From: Janthinobacterium sp. PAMC25594
Lineage (GTDB): Bacteria; Pseudomonadota; Gammaproteobacteria; Burkholderiales; Burkholderiaceae_D
DNA: 64,000 nt
NCBI RefSeq assembly: GCF_019443505.1
Contig: NZ_CP080377.1
Coordinates: forward strand, 1,240,001-1,304,000
Reading direction: 5' to 3'
Shown here in pieces: positions 35,090 through 43,646 of the stretch. Positions within the stretch are counted from its first letter, which is position 1. Every line of letters starts with the position of its first letter. The position numbers and the translations under genes were made by a program. The notes beneath the pieces were generated by a model. The model had not been told where the DNA came from. It searched no databases and saw only the letters and a program-made list of their open reading frames with translations.

Positions 35090-37032
35090 GCCGCACGCTC
35101 CAGACGGTTGCGCGTGCGTTGCCACAAGCTGATGAGCTGTTCGAAGTTGGCGCGTACGGCGGCGATCAGGCCCGCATCGTCGAGTTCTCCGGCCAGCCAG
35201 CGGCGGCTCGGTTCCTGGAAAATGGTGCGGCCCACCATGAAGCCGCGACACGTCGTGCTGGCACTGGCCTGCTCAAAACTGGCGGCCAGTTTCTCGATCG
35301 GGGCATTCAAGCCCAGCAAGACAACACCACGGCAATACGGATCGCGCTCGTGCACGAGGGCATCGATGGCTTGCCATTGCTTGGCCGACATGCTTTCCAG
35401 CTTCCACCATTCCGGATAGATACCGAGGTTGTACAGGCGCTTGACGGCGCGCAAGACGGTATCGTCACTGTGCAGCAGGGATTCCGATGGTATGACTTCG
35501 AGCAACAGTTCGTGACCGCTCACTTGCGCCGCGTCATACAGGGCCTTGATTTGCGCTTCCTGTTCCAGCCGGTTTTCCACGGCGTCGTCCGGGTGCAGCT
35601 GCACCAGGCATTTGATGACGTGTTCCTTCGGCCAGCTGAGCAGATGCGAACCGATGGAGCGGCCCCAGTCGAATTGCAGCGGGTTCGAACCCGGCAATTC
35701 CACGGGACGGCCGATCCACCAGCCCCGCCCCGTCGCATCGTTGAGCGCGTCAACGCCATAGCGGCCATCGATCAGCACGCCCGTCTTGCCGGCCAGCTGC
35801 AAGGCCGTTTCCGTCTGCGCCACGGCTTGCACCATCAATTGCTTCAAGGCCGAGATACGCGACTCGGCTGCGCCAGTTTGCTGCGCCAGCTCAAAGAATT
35901 GCGTGCGGTGGTCGAACGCGAACACGCACAACTCGTCCCACTGCGGGCGCGCGACTGTCGTGCGGTGCAAGCGGGACAGGGTGGCATCCTGGTCCGGCTG
36001 CGTCAGCTTGGCCGCATTGGCCAGGAAATAGTCAAGCTCGACGGGCGACGGCATGGCCGGCGCGCAGCCGTGGCGCGACACGACCAAGGCGCCGCAGCCA
36101 TTCGCGTAGCGGCAGCACGCCTCGTAATCCTCGCCGCGCAGCCAGCCTTTCAGGAAGCCGGACAGAAACGCATCGCCCGCGCCGAGCACGTTCAGCACTT
36201 CCACGCGCACGCCACGGTAGTTATACGCGTCATCCAAACTGGCCGGCACCACATTGTCGATGACGGCGCTGCCCAATGGGCCCCGTTTGACGACCAGGGT
36301 GGCCAGGGTGGCGGCACGCACGGCGCGCAAGCTGGCCATGATGTCGGCAGCGCCGCCGGCGATCATGAATTCCTCTTCCGTGCCGACGATCAGGTCGAAT
36401 TGCGGCAGGATCGCCTGCAAATGGCTGGTCACGCCGTCGTTCGAGACGAAACGCGTTTCGCCGTCCGCCTTGCCCGACAAGCCCCACAGCACGGGCCGGT
36501 AATCGATGTCGAGTACGGTGCGCACGTTGTTGGCGCGGGCCAGTTTCAATGCTTGCGTGCTGACGGCGTGCATGGCACTGGTGGAAAAATGCGTGCCGGT
36601 GATCAGGAGCGCTTTGCTGGAGGCAATGAAGGCCGCATCCACCGACGCCGGGTCGATGGCCATGTCGGCGCAATTTTCACGGTAAAAAATCAGGGGGAAG
36701 GTGTTTTTATCCTTGATGCCCAGCATGACGAGGGCGGTGAGCCTGTCGCGGTCGATGCCGACATGGCTGACGTCGCAGCCCTCTTTCGACAAGGTATCCG
36801 TCAAGAAACGGCCCATGTGGTCGTCGCCCACTTTCGACAGCATGGCGGACTTCAAGCCCAGCCTGGCCGTGCCGAAGGCGATGTTCGCCGACGAGCCGCC
36901 CAGGTACTTGGCGAAACTGCTCGCGTCTTCCAGGGGGCTGCCGATCTGCTGCGCATACAGGTCCACCGCCAGGCGGCCCAGGCAAATCACGTCGAGCGCG
37001 CGGCCGTGGGCAAATTGTGTCGGGTTATTCAT
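35086..37032 (-). CDS. iolC: Bifunctional 5-dehydro-2-deoxygluconokinase / DUF2090 aldolase-like fusion
   Basis: This 648-residue fusion has a PfkB kinase at the N-terminus (about 1-330: LDVICLGRLAVDLYAQQIG, and the catalytic-base motif VLGAGDAFLSGF). A DUF2090 domain follows (about 340-648: WDELCVFAFDHRTQFFELA). The kinase phosphorylates 2-deoxy-5-keto-gluconate. The second domain is thought to cleave the phosphate product to malonate semialdehyde and dihydroxyacetone phosphate, replacing IolJ, and no separate iolJ is present. AAGGAT precedes the ATG. The gene starts eight bases after the ABC ATPase gene. Confidence 0.93.
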   Translation of the reverse strand: MNNPTQFAHGRALDVICLGRLAVDLYAQQIGSPLEDASSFAKYLGGSSANIAFGTARLGLKSAMLSKVGDDHMGRFLTDTLSKEGCDVSHVGIDRDRLTALVMLGIKDKNTFPLIFYRENCADMAIDPASVDAAFIASSKALLITGTHFSTSAMHAVSTQALKLARANNVRTVLDIDYRPVLWGLSGKADGETRFVSNDGVTSHLQAILPQFDLIVGTEEEFMIAGGAADIMASLRAVRAATLATLVVKRGPLGSAVIDNVVPASLDDAYNYRGVRVEVLNVLGAGDAFLSGFLKGWLRGEDYEACCRYANGCGALVVSRHGCAPAMPSPVELDYFLANAAKLTQPDQDATLSRLHRTTVARPQWDELCVFAFDHRTQFFELAQQTGAAESRISALKQLMVQAVAQTETALQLAGKTGVLIDGRYGVDALNDATGRGWWIGRPVELPGSNPLQFDWGRSIGSHLLSWPKEHVIKCLVQLHPDDAVENRLEQEAQIKALYDAAQVSGHELLLEVIPSESLLHSDDTVLRAVKRLYNLGIYPEWWKLESMSAKQWQAIDALVHERDPYCRGVVLLGLNAPIEKLAASFEQASASTTCRGFMVGRTIFQEPSRRWLAGELDDAGLIAAVRANFEQLISLWQRTRNRLERAA

Positions 37033-37040
37033 GGTTATCC

Positions 37041-37826
37041 TTAAATCGTGACACCGTCGAGTTCAGCCATCAGCGTTTGCATTTCCGCACCGCCCGCCAT
37101 CATGTCGAGTACTTCATCCTTGGAAACAGTTTCCTTGGTGTAAGTACCCAGCGACTTGCCCCGGTTCAAGAGGGTGAACGAGTCGCCCACGGGGTAGGCG
37201 TGGTGCACATTATGGGTAATAAAGATCACGGACAAGCCCCGTTCGCGCGCCTTGTAGATCAGTTTCAGCACATTGAACGACTGTTTCACGCCCAGCGCGG
37301 CCGTCGGCTCGTCGAGGATCAGCACGCGCGCACCGAAGTGGATGGCACGGGCAATGGCCAGGCATTGGCGTTCGCCGCCCGACATGGTGCCCACGGCCTG
37401 GTGCGGGTCGCGCACCATGATGCCCATTTCGGCCAGCTTGTCGCGCGCCGTGGTGGCCGCATACTCCATATCCATCACGGGCAGCACGCCGAACATCTTT
37501 TTGATCGGCTCGCGCCCCATGAAGAAATTGCGCGCCACGGACAGCAAGGGCACCAGCGCCAAGTCCTGGTAGACGGTGGCCACGCCCAGGTCGAGCGCCT
37601 CCTTCGGCGAATTGAAGCTGACGGGCTGGCCGTCGACCAGGTATTGCCCGCTGGTGGGACGGTGCACGCCGGCCAGGGTCTTGATCAGGGTCGACTTGCC
37701 GGCGCCATTGTCGCCCAGCAGGCAATGCACTTCGCCCGGTTTCAAACGCAGCGTGACGTTTTGCAGGGCGATGACGGAGCCGAAACGTTTGCTGATGTTT
37801 TCCAGCGCAAGGATGTATTCGCTCAT
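37041..37826 (-). CDS. Inositol/sugar ABC transporter ATP-binding protein
   Basis: This 261-residue single-domain ATPase has Walker [18 protein letters not shown]-loop [16 protein letters not shown], signature [15 protein letters not shown], Walker [13 protein letters not shown] and a switch His in [10 protein letters not shown]. It belongs to the carbohydrate-uptake type 2 class but has one cassette instead of the double cassette of RbsA, as in FrcA. It pairs with the permease and binding protein just upstream, and the locus suggests myo-inositol as substrate. Confidence 0.92.
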   Translation of the reverse strand: MSEYILALENISKRFGSVIALQNVTLRLKPGEVHCLLGDNGAGKSTLIKTLAGVHRPTSGQYLVDGQPVSFNSPKEALDLGVATVYQDLALVPLLSVARNFFMGREPIKKMFGVLPVMDMEYAATTARDKLAEMGIMVRDPHQAVGTMSGGERQCLAIARAIHFGARVLILDEPTAALGVKQSFNVLKLIYKARERGLSVIFITHNVHHAYPVGDSFTLLNRGKSLGTYTKETVSKDEVLDMMAGGAEMQTLMAELDGVTI

Positions 37827-37829
37827 GGC

Positions 37830-38987
37830 TTATCTCGCTTCCGTGACACGTGCACGGACAAAGTTGTTGAACAGTACCGCGATCAGCAGCATGACGCCGA
37901 GGAAGACGCGGAACCAGTCCGAATTGATATTGGTGTAGGTGATGCCGATCTGCACCACGCCGAAGATCAGCGCGCCGAAGCAGGCGCCGACGACGGAACC
38001 ATAGCCACCCGTCAGCAAGGCGCCGCCGATGACGGCCGCGATGATGGCTTCGAATTCCTTTTGCATGCCACGGTCGGCGGCGGCCGATCCCACGTCAAAT
38101 ACTTGCAGCGTAGCAAACAAACAGGCGCAGAAGGCCGTGAAGACGAACAGCGACACCTTGATGGTTTTCACGGGCACGCCCACATTCTTGGCCGCGTTGG
38201 CGTCGCCGCCGACGGCGAAGATCCAGTTGCCGATACGGGTGCGGGCCAGGACAAAGCCGGACACCAGCGCCAGGCCGGCCCACCAGACGATGACCTTGGG
38301 GATGCCCTTGACCAGCGGCGCGCCATTGTCGAGCGCCGTGATCCAGCCCGCCTTGGCCATCCAGGCGAACAGCGAGGTGCCCACTTCGCCATGGAACAGG
38401 GTCAGGGCCAGCCAGTCGTCGGCGGCCAGCGCGCCGATGCCGCTGACGATGGTGCGGTTGGCAAACATGATGGACAGGGCCAGGGTCAGGCCGCGCAAGA
38501 TGAACAGGAAGGCCAGGGTGACGATGAACGACGGCAAGCGCGTCTTGATGACCAGGTAGCCGTTGAGCCAGCCCAGCGCCATCGAACCGGCAAAGGCGAA
38601 CAGGATGGCGGCCCACACGGGCCAGTGGAAATACACGGAAGGGATGGCGATCATCATGCCGGAAAAGCCGATCATGGAGCCGATCGACAGGTCGAATTCA
38701 CCGGCGATCATCAAGACGCAGGCGCCGATGGCGATGATGCCCAGGTAGGCGGCCACTTGCGCCCAGTTGATCACGCCGTCGAGGTTGAACATGCCGGAGT
38801 CGCCGGCCGTCAGGATGAAGAAGGCGAACACCAGGATGGCGCCCGAGATCGAGGCGAATTCCGGGCGGCTGAACAGCCGCTTGAGCCAGCTGACCTGCCC
38901 CACGCGCTCATCCGCGCCCTGCTTTTGCGGCGGCGTGCCCGAGGCGGCCATGCCGCCCTGTTCCACGCTGAATTTCACGGTACTCAT
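37830..38987 (-). CDS. Inositol/sugar ABC transporter permease (CUT2 type)
   Basis: This 385-residue inner-membrane permease is of the RbsC/FrcB family with about ten hydrophobic helices. The family segment AGEFDLSIGSMIGFSGM is present, as are FALT-like LAFLFILRGLTLALS and VIGGALLTGGYGSVVGACFGA. The N-terminus has an unusually long cytoplasmic stretch before the first helix. The ATG at 38987 is preceded by GGGAGA; a longer frame to 39089 runs through the intergenic hairpin and is rejected. It sits between the binding-protein and ATPase genes. Confidence 0.92.
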   Translation of the reverse strand: MSTVKFSVEQGGMAASGTPPQKQGADERVGQVSWLKRLFSRPEFASISGAILVFAFFILTAGDSGMFNLDGVINWAQVAAYLGIIAIGACVLMIAGEFDLSIGSMIGFSGMMIAIPSVYFHWPVWAAILFAFAGSMALGWLNGYLVIKTRLPSFIVTLAFLFILRGLTLALSIMFANRTIVSGIGALAADDWLALTLFHGEVGTSLFAWMAKAGWITALDNGAPLVKGIPKVIVWWAGLALVSGFVLARTRIGNWIFAVGGDANAAKNVGVPVKTIKVSLFVFTAFCACLFATLQVFDVGSAAADRGMQKEFEAIIAAVIGGALLTGGYGSVVGACFGALIFGVVQIGITYTNINSDWFRVFLGVMLLIAVLFNNFVRARVTEAR

Positions 38988-39048
38988 GCTATGTCTCCCT
39001 TGTTTATAGCAACCTGCCAACCTCGACAACAATTCCAGGGCGGCAGGA

Positions 39049-39081
39049 CCCGCGCGCCGGCAAGCATTGCCTGCGCGCGGG
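39049..39081 (-). promoter_or_regulatory. Strong stem-loop between binding-protein and permease genes
   Basis: The outer arms CCCGCGCGC (39049-39057) and GCGCGCGGG (39073-39081) enclose an inner GGCAA-GCA-TTGCC hairpin, giving a 14-pair stem with one mismatch. It lies in the 133-base gap after the binding-protein gene. Such hairpins commonly protect the upstream mRNA or attenuate read-through, so that more binding protein than permease is made. Confidence 0.7.
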
Positions 39082-39120
39082 GACAACAACTAAGTATTGA
39101 TTGAATTGAAAAGCGGGTGC

Positions 39121-40167
39121 TTAACGGAACTGGCCGGCGTATTTCTCCACCTTGCCGATATTGTCCTTGGTGACATACCCAGGACCGGAACCGATATGGC
39201 GCGGGCCATACGATGGTGCCAGGCCATACTCGGCCAGGCGCGCCTTGAACTTGGCGTTATTGATCAGCTTTTCGCGTACCTTGGCCAGGTCCGTGGTCTT
39301 GTCCTGCTTCATGATGGCCAGCACGGCAACGGGGATGTAGCCTTGCAGGTAGGGTTGCTGGTCGATGGCGAACTGGATGCTGCCATCCTTGATGCCTTTC
39401 GAGATTTCATCGGACAGGTCGAACGTGGCGAACCACATCTTGCCCTTCAAGCCCATTTTTTCCAGCGCCTTCAGCGAAGCGTGGGCTGAGGTCGGGCCCA
39501 GCGCCAGCACGGCCTGGGTTTTCGGGTTGTTGCGCAGGAAGGCACTCAGCTTGCTTTCGATGGTGGTCGGGTCTTCGCCCGCATCCAGGGTGGCGGCCTT
39601 GAAGTCGACGCCGATCGCATCGGCAAAACCACGGCAGCGCTCGAACGACGATGGATTCGTCGCGTAATGGTTGACGCAGACGAAGGACTTGATGCCGGCC
39701 GCCTTGGCTTTTTCGCCAGCGCCCTTGCCTGCCTCGTATTCAGGCTGGCCCACATGCATCACGGCGCCCAGCTGTTCGCTTTGCGCCAGGGTGCCCGAGT
39801 TGATCGTAATAAAGGGGATTTTCTTCGCCGCCACCAGGCCCAGCGGTTTTTGCAGCACGCTGAAATCGGCGATGCTGACGATCACGCCATCGTAGTTGCG
39901 GGCCGCCGATTGCTCGACCAGGCGCGCCATGTCGGCCAGGTCGCCATTCGGCGGGTTGCGGTAGTCGACGCTGACATTGAAGTCTTCACCTGCTTGCTTG
40001 ACGGAATTTTTGATCGTATTCCACCAGGAATCGGAATCGGGCGCATGGCTGATCAACACGAATTTCTCGCCCGCCGCGTGGCTGGCGTGCATGCCCATAC
40101 CCAGTCCCAGGCCGAGGCCCAGCATGGCCATGCTCTTCAGAAATCCCTTACGCTTATTGCTTTGCAT
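39121..40167 (-). CDS. Sugar ABC transporter substrate-binding protein, probably inositol
   Basis: This 348-residue periplasmic protein belongs to the ribose/rhizopine-binding (Peripla_BP_4) family. It has a signal peptide with a hydrophobic, glycine-rich core (MAMLGLGLGLGMGMHASHA-A). The mature protein shows KFVLISHAPDSDSWWNTIKNSV, YRNPPNGDLADMARLVEQ and DQQPYLQGYIPVAVL. It binds the sugar (inositol judging from the locus) and delivers it to the permease and ATPase downstream. AAGGAGA precedes the ATG. It is the first gene of the minus-strand iol operon. Confidence 0.92.
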   Translation of the reverse strand: MQSNKRKGFLKSMAMLGLGLGLGMGMHASHAAGEKFVLISHAPDSDSWWNTIKNSVKQAGEDFNVSVDYRNPPNGDLADMARLVEQSAARNYDGVIVSIADFSVLQKPLGLVAAKKIPFITINSGTLAQSEQLGAVMHVGQPEYEAGKGAGEKAKAAGIKSFVCVNHYATNPSSFERCRGFADAIGVDFKAATLDAGEDPTTIESKLSAFLRNNPKTQAVLALGPTSAHASLKALEKMGLKGKMWFATFDLSDEISKGIKDGSIQFAIDQQPYLQGYIPVAVLAIMKQDKTTDLAKVREKLINNAKFKARLAEYGLAPSYGPRHIGSGPGYVTKDNIGKVEKYAGQFR

Positions 40168-40298
40168 GAATGTCTCCTTGAAGGATTAATTTTTATAGTT
40201 GCCAGCTTTTGAAGCGTGTCAACGGGGAGCCGGAAAGCCGGCAAGACCCGATGCACTGCGCACAGCTTAGGCCACAAAAAAGACAAATGCAATAAAAT

Positions 40299-40335
40299 TT
40301 TCAAAATAAATTTAAATAGAAAATCATTTCTATTT
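40299..40335. promoter_or_regulatory. AT-rich operator region of the divergent iol promoters
   Basis: A perfect inverted repeat with nine-base arms AAATAGAAA (40314-40322) and TTTCTATTT (40327-40335) has a four-base centre. A shorter palindrome ATTTTCAAAAT lies just left of it at about 40297-40307. The region stands out as very AT-rich. RpiR-family regulators typically bind such short inverted repeats, and the neighbouring regulator is the obvious candidate. Confidence 0.65.
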
Positions 40336-40349
40336 TCTGAATTCACTCC

Positions 40350-40355
40350 TATAAT
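40350..40355 (+). promoter_or_regulatory. -10 box candidate of the iolR-iolG promoter
   Basis: A perfect TATAAT lies 31 bases before the regulator's start codon. The -35 position (about 40327-40332, TTTCTA) matches poorly and falls inside the right arm of the inverted repeat, consistent with repression at this promoter. Confidence 0.55.
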
Positions 40356-40385
40356 TCTCGCCAGAACCAGCCCTAAGGAAACAAC

Positions 40386-41252
40386 ATGGCAGCCACCGCC
40401 CCCATCGAACAACTGATGCAACATATCGCCGCCGAGTACGACAATCTGTCGCGCCAGTTGAAAGTCATCGCCCAATACATCGAGAAGCACCGGGCCAGCC
40501 TGATGCTCGAACGCATCAGCGACATCGCCACCGCCTGCGACGTGCAGCCGTCGGCCATCGTGCGTTTCGCGCAGCGCTTCGGCTATACGGGCTTTTCCGA
40601 AATGCAAGATGTGTTCCGCCAGGCCTATACCGACCAGGCCGGCGCCACGCCCGATTACCAGCAGCGCATCCGCAAGCTCATTTCCACGCGCGACTCTGCC
40701 CTCAGCGCAGGTGACCTGACGCGCGAATTCGTCGGCGCCAGCCGTGCCGGCCTCGACGACCTGGCGGCTGGCCTCGACGACGCGCAGCTGGAAGCGGCCG
40801 TCAACCTGCTGTTAAAAGCAGAAAATATCTATGTGATCGGCGTGCGCCGCTCGTTTCCGATCGCCTCCTACATCGCCTACGCGCTGGAACACACGGACAA
40901 GCGCGTGCACCTGATTAGCGGACTGGGCGGCATGCACCGCGAACAGATGCGCAGCGTGCGCGAACGCGATGTGGCGATCGCCATCAGTTTCTCGCCTTAC
41001 GGCAAGGAAACCCAGCAGTGCATCAAGGCGGCGCAAGACAAGGGCGCCAAGGTCCTGGTGATTACCGACAGCAAGCTGGCCCCGCTCGCGCGGACCGCCG
41101 ACGCGCTGCTCACCGTCACCGAGGGCAGCGCCTTCGCCTTCCGCTCGCTGACCAGCACCATCTGCCTGTGCCAGGCGCTGTTCATCGCGCTGGCATATAA
41201 ATTAGAGCTCGACATCGAAGAAATCCACACCCCAGGAGAACATGATGATTGA
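40386..41252 (+). CDS. iolR: RpiR/MurR family regulator of inositol utilisation
   Basis: This 288-residue protein has an N-terminal RpiR helix-turn-helix (about 1-78: ISDIATACDVQPSAIVRFAQRFGYTGFSEMQ). A C-terminal SIS domain follows (about 125-260: NIYVIGVRRSFPIASYIAYAL), which binds a phosphorylated sugar effector. Divergent from the inositol transport operon and overlapping iolG, it is the likely regulator of both. The symbol is given by role; it is not homologous to the DeoR-type IolR of Bacillus. AAGGAA precedes the ATG. Confidence 0.87.
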   Translation: MAATAPIEQLMQHIAAEYDNLSRQLKVIAQYIEKHRASLMLERISDIATACDVQPSAIVRFAQRFGYTGFSEMQDVFRQAYTDQAGATPDYQQRIRKLISTRDSALSAGDLTREFVGASRAGLDDLAAGLDDAQLEAAVNLLLKAENIYVIGVRRSFPIASYIAYALEHTDKRVHLISGLGGMHREQMRSVRERDVAIAISFSPYGKETQQCIKAAQDKGAKVLVITDSKLAPLARTADALLTVTEGSAFAFRSLTSTICLCQALFIALAYKLELDIEEIHTPGEHDD

Positions 41253-42231
41253 AGTAGCGTTATTCGGCGCCGGACGCATCGGCAAAATCCACGCAGCCAA
41301 CCTGGCTGCCCAACCCGGCGTGCAGTTCAAGTACGTGGTCGACGTCAACCAGGAAGCGGCCGCCGCCCTGGCCGGCTTGCATGGTGGCAGCAGTGCCACG
41401 GTGGAAGCGGCGCTGGCCGACCCGGCCGTCAAGGCCGTCGTCATCGCTTCCAGCACGGACACGCACGCGGACCTGATCCTGCGTTCGGCCGCCGCAGGCA
41501 AGGCCATCTTTTGCGAAAAACCCGTCGATTTGACGCTGGACCGGGCGCGCGCCTGCGCCGCCGCCGTCAAGGAAGCCAAGGTCATGTGCATGCTGGGCTT
41601 CCAGCGCCGCTACGATCCCACCTTCCATGCCGTCAAGACACGGATTGAGGCGGGCGAAATCGGCACGCCGGAGTTGCTCATTGTGACCAGCCGCGATCCG
41701 GGCCCGCCACCCGTGAGCTACATCAAGGTCTCGGGCGGCATCTTCAAGGATATGCTGATCCACGATTTCGACATCTTCCGCTGGATACTCGATGATGAAG
41801 CCGTCAGCGTGCACGCCACGGGCAGCTGTCTCGTCGATCCAGCCATCGGCGCGGCGGGCGACCTCGATACGGCCGTCGTCACCATCCGCACGGCGCAGGG
41901 ACGTTTGTGCCAGATCAATGCCTCGCGCCGCGCCGCCTACGGCTACGACCAGCGCTTCGAAGTGCTGGGCAGCGCCGGCATGCTGCAGGCGGGCAACCAC
42001 AAGCCGACGGAAGTGACGGCGTATGGTGCCGTCAACGTCAGCGTGGACAAGCCGGAAGATTTCTTCCTGGAACGTTATCGCGTGGCGTACGCGCAGGAAA
42101 TGGCGCACTTTTTTGATGCCCTCAGCCACGGCACGCCGCTGCGCACCACCGTGCACGATGGCTTGAAGGCACTGGAACTGGCCGAAGCGGCCACGCTGTC
42201 CTGGCGCGAACAGCGCGTCGTGACCCTGTAA
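41242..42231 (+). CDS. iolG: myo-inositol 2-dehydrogenase
   Basis: This 329-residue Gfo/Idh/MocA oxidoreductase oxidises myo-inositol to 2-keto-myo-inositol with NAD, the first catabolic step. The Rossmann motif is GAGRIGKIHAANLA. The catalytic EKPVDL lysine lies near residue 95, with GFQRRYDPTF and GGIFKDMLIHDFDIFRWIL carrying the His/Asp of the active site. Its start lies inside the end of the regulator gene (11-base overlap) with AGGAGA upstream. Two consecutive ATG codons make the exact start ambiguous by one residue. Confidence 0.93.
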   Translation: MMIEVALFGAGRIGKIHAANLAAQPGVQFKYVVDVNQEAAAALAGLHGGSSATVEAALADPAVKAVVIASSTDTHADLILRSAAAGKAIFCEKPVDLTLDRARACAAAVKEAKVMCMLGFQRRYDPTFHAVKTRIEAGEIGTPELLIVTSRDPGPPPVSYIKVSGGIFKDMLIHDFDIFRWILDDEAVSVHATGSCLVDPAIGAAGDLDTAVVTIRTAQGRLCQINASRRAAYGYDQRFEVLGSAGMLQAGNHKPTEVTAYGAVNVSVDKPEDFFLERYRVAYAQEMAHFFDALSHGTPLRTTVHDGLKALELAEAATLSWREQRVVTL

Positions 42232-42260
42232 AAATACAAAAACAAGATACTGGAGACACC

Positions 42261-43283
42261 ATGTCATCCCAAACATTAAAAATCGGCATCGTCGGCCTGG
42301 GCCGCCTGGGCCAGCGCCACGCCATCAACCTGGCGCAGCGCGTGCCGAATGCCGAAGTCGTGGCCGCCTGCAGCCCCGTGCCCGCTGAACTGGACTGGGC
42401 CGCCAGCACGCTCGGCATCACCACCGGCTATGCGGACTACGACGCCCTGCTGGCTCATCCGGGCCTGGACGCCGTGTTTCTCGTCACGCCCACCTCGCTG
42501 CATGCGGACCAGATCATCGCCGCCCTGCGCGCAGGCAAGCACGTGTTTTGCGAAAAGCCGCTGTCGCTGGACCTGGCCGATTGCCTGAAGGTGGAAGCGG
42601 AAGCGGCGCGCCACCCGCAGCTGACCATCATGATCGGCTTCGTGCGGCGTTTTGACGCCAGCTACCATGACGCGCAGCAAAAGATCGCCCAAGGTGTCAT
42701 CGGCAAGCCCTACCTTGTCCGTTCGCAAACCTGCGACCAGAACGACCCCAGCGGCGCCTTCATGCGCTTCGCCCCCACCAGCGGCGGCATCTTCCTCGAT
42801 TGCAGCGTGCACGATATCGACCTGGCGCGCTGGCTGCTGGGCAACCCCGTGCCCAGGCGCGTGTATGCGAGCGGCACCAATGCCATCCACACGGGCTTAC
42901 AGGCGTTTGGCGACGTCGACAACGGCCTGGCAACGGTCGAGTTTGCCGATGGCAGCATGGCCAGCTTCATGGCCTCGCGCACCATGGCGCATGGCCATGA
43001 AACCCTGACGGAAGTGTTCGGCACGGGCGGCCGCCTGGCCGTGGGCAGCAATCCGCGCCTGAACCGCGTGGAAATCTCGGATGCGCATGGCGTGCGCAAT
43101 GAATGCACGCCGGACTTCTATGCCCGCTTCGCCGACGCCTTTTTGATCGAGGCGCAGGAATTCACGGACGCGGCGCTGGGCCGGCGCACTCTGTCATTGA
43201 CCTTGCACGACGCGACGGAAGCGACGCGCATCGGCCTGGCCATGACGCAAGCGATGCGCGAGGCGCGGCCCGTCGAGTTTTAA
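42261..43283 (+). CDS. Second Gfo/Idh/MocA family oxidoreductase of the iol locus
   Basis: This 340-residue dehydrogenase is paralogous to IolG. It has the NAD motif GLGRLGQRHAINLA, catalytic EKPLSL, GFVRRFDASYHDA and SGGIFLDCSVHDIDLARWLLG. It begins 29 bases after iolG. Likely roles are oxidation of another inositol isomer (scyllo- or D-chiro-inositol) or of a derivative feeding the same pathway. Sequence alone does not separate these, so no symbol is given. Confidence 0.88.
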   Translation: MSSQTLKIGIVGLGRLGQRHAINLAQRVPNAEVVAACSPVPAELDWAASTLGITTGYADYDALLAHPGLDAVFLVTPTSLHADQIIAALRAGKHVFCEKPLSLDLADCLKVEAEAARHPQLTIMIGFVRRFDASYHDAQQKIAQGVIGKPYLVRSQTCDQNDPSGAFMRFAPTSGGIFLDCSVHDIDLARWLLGNPVPRRVYASGTNAIHTGLQAFGDVDNGLATVEFADGSMASFMASRTMAHGHETLTEVFGTGGRLAVGSNPRLNRVEISDAHGVRNECTPDFYARFADAFLIEAQEFTDAALGRRTLSLTLHDATEATRIGLAMTQAMREARPVEF

Positions 43284-43298
43284 GCAGAAGGCAGGGAC

Positions 43299-43646
43299 TC
43301 AGGCAGCCGGTGCAGGAAATGGACGTCCGGGCTGTTTGGGTTCCACGGCCAGACGCAAGCCCATGGCATCGAGGATGGCCGTCAAGGTGCTCAGTGAAGG
43401 ATTGCCCTCGGGCGACAAGGTACGGTACAGCTGGGTAGGATTGAGCTTGGCCGCCTGCGCCACGGCGGGCACGCCGCCAAAGGCGCGCGTCAGCTGGCGC
43501 AGCACGGCCAGCAGTTCGCCGTGATCGCCATCGATGAGGATATGGTTGATCAATTCAAGGGCGAGATCGGGATCGTCGCGGTACAGCTCAGCCATGGCCT
43601 CGTCATGCGAGCGGTCTCTCGGTGGTTTGCTTAGTTCCTCTTTCAT
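43299..43646 (-). CDS. Addiction-module antitoxin with helix-turn-helix (HigA-like)
   Basis: This 115-residue protein resembles the 'putative addiction module antidote' family. It has DDPDLALELINHILIDGD followed by a helix-turn-helix (AVAQAAKLNPTQLYRTLSPEGNPSLSTLTAILDAMGLRL). It should neutralise the toxin encoded just upstream and repress the pair's promoter. GGAGAG precedes the ATG at 43646. The ATG lies inside the toxin gene, a 44-base overlap. The open frame upstream of it is the toxin gene read in another frame. Confidence 0.88.
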   Translation of the reverse strand: MKEELSKPPRDRSHDEAMAELYRDDPDLALELINHILIDGDHGELLAVLRQLTRAFGGVPAVAQAAKLNPTQLYRTLSPEGNPSLSTLTAILDAMGLRLAVEPKQPGRPFPAPAA

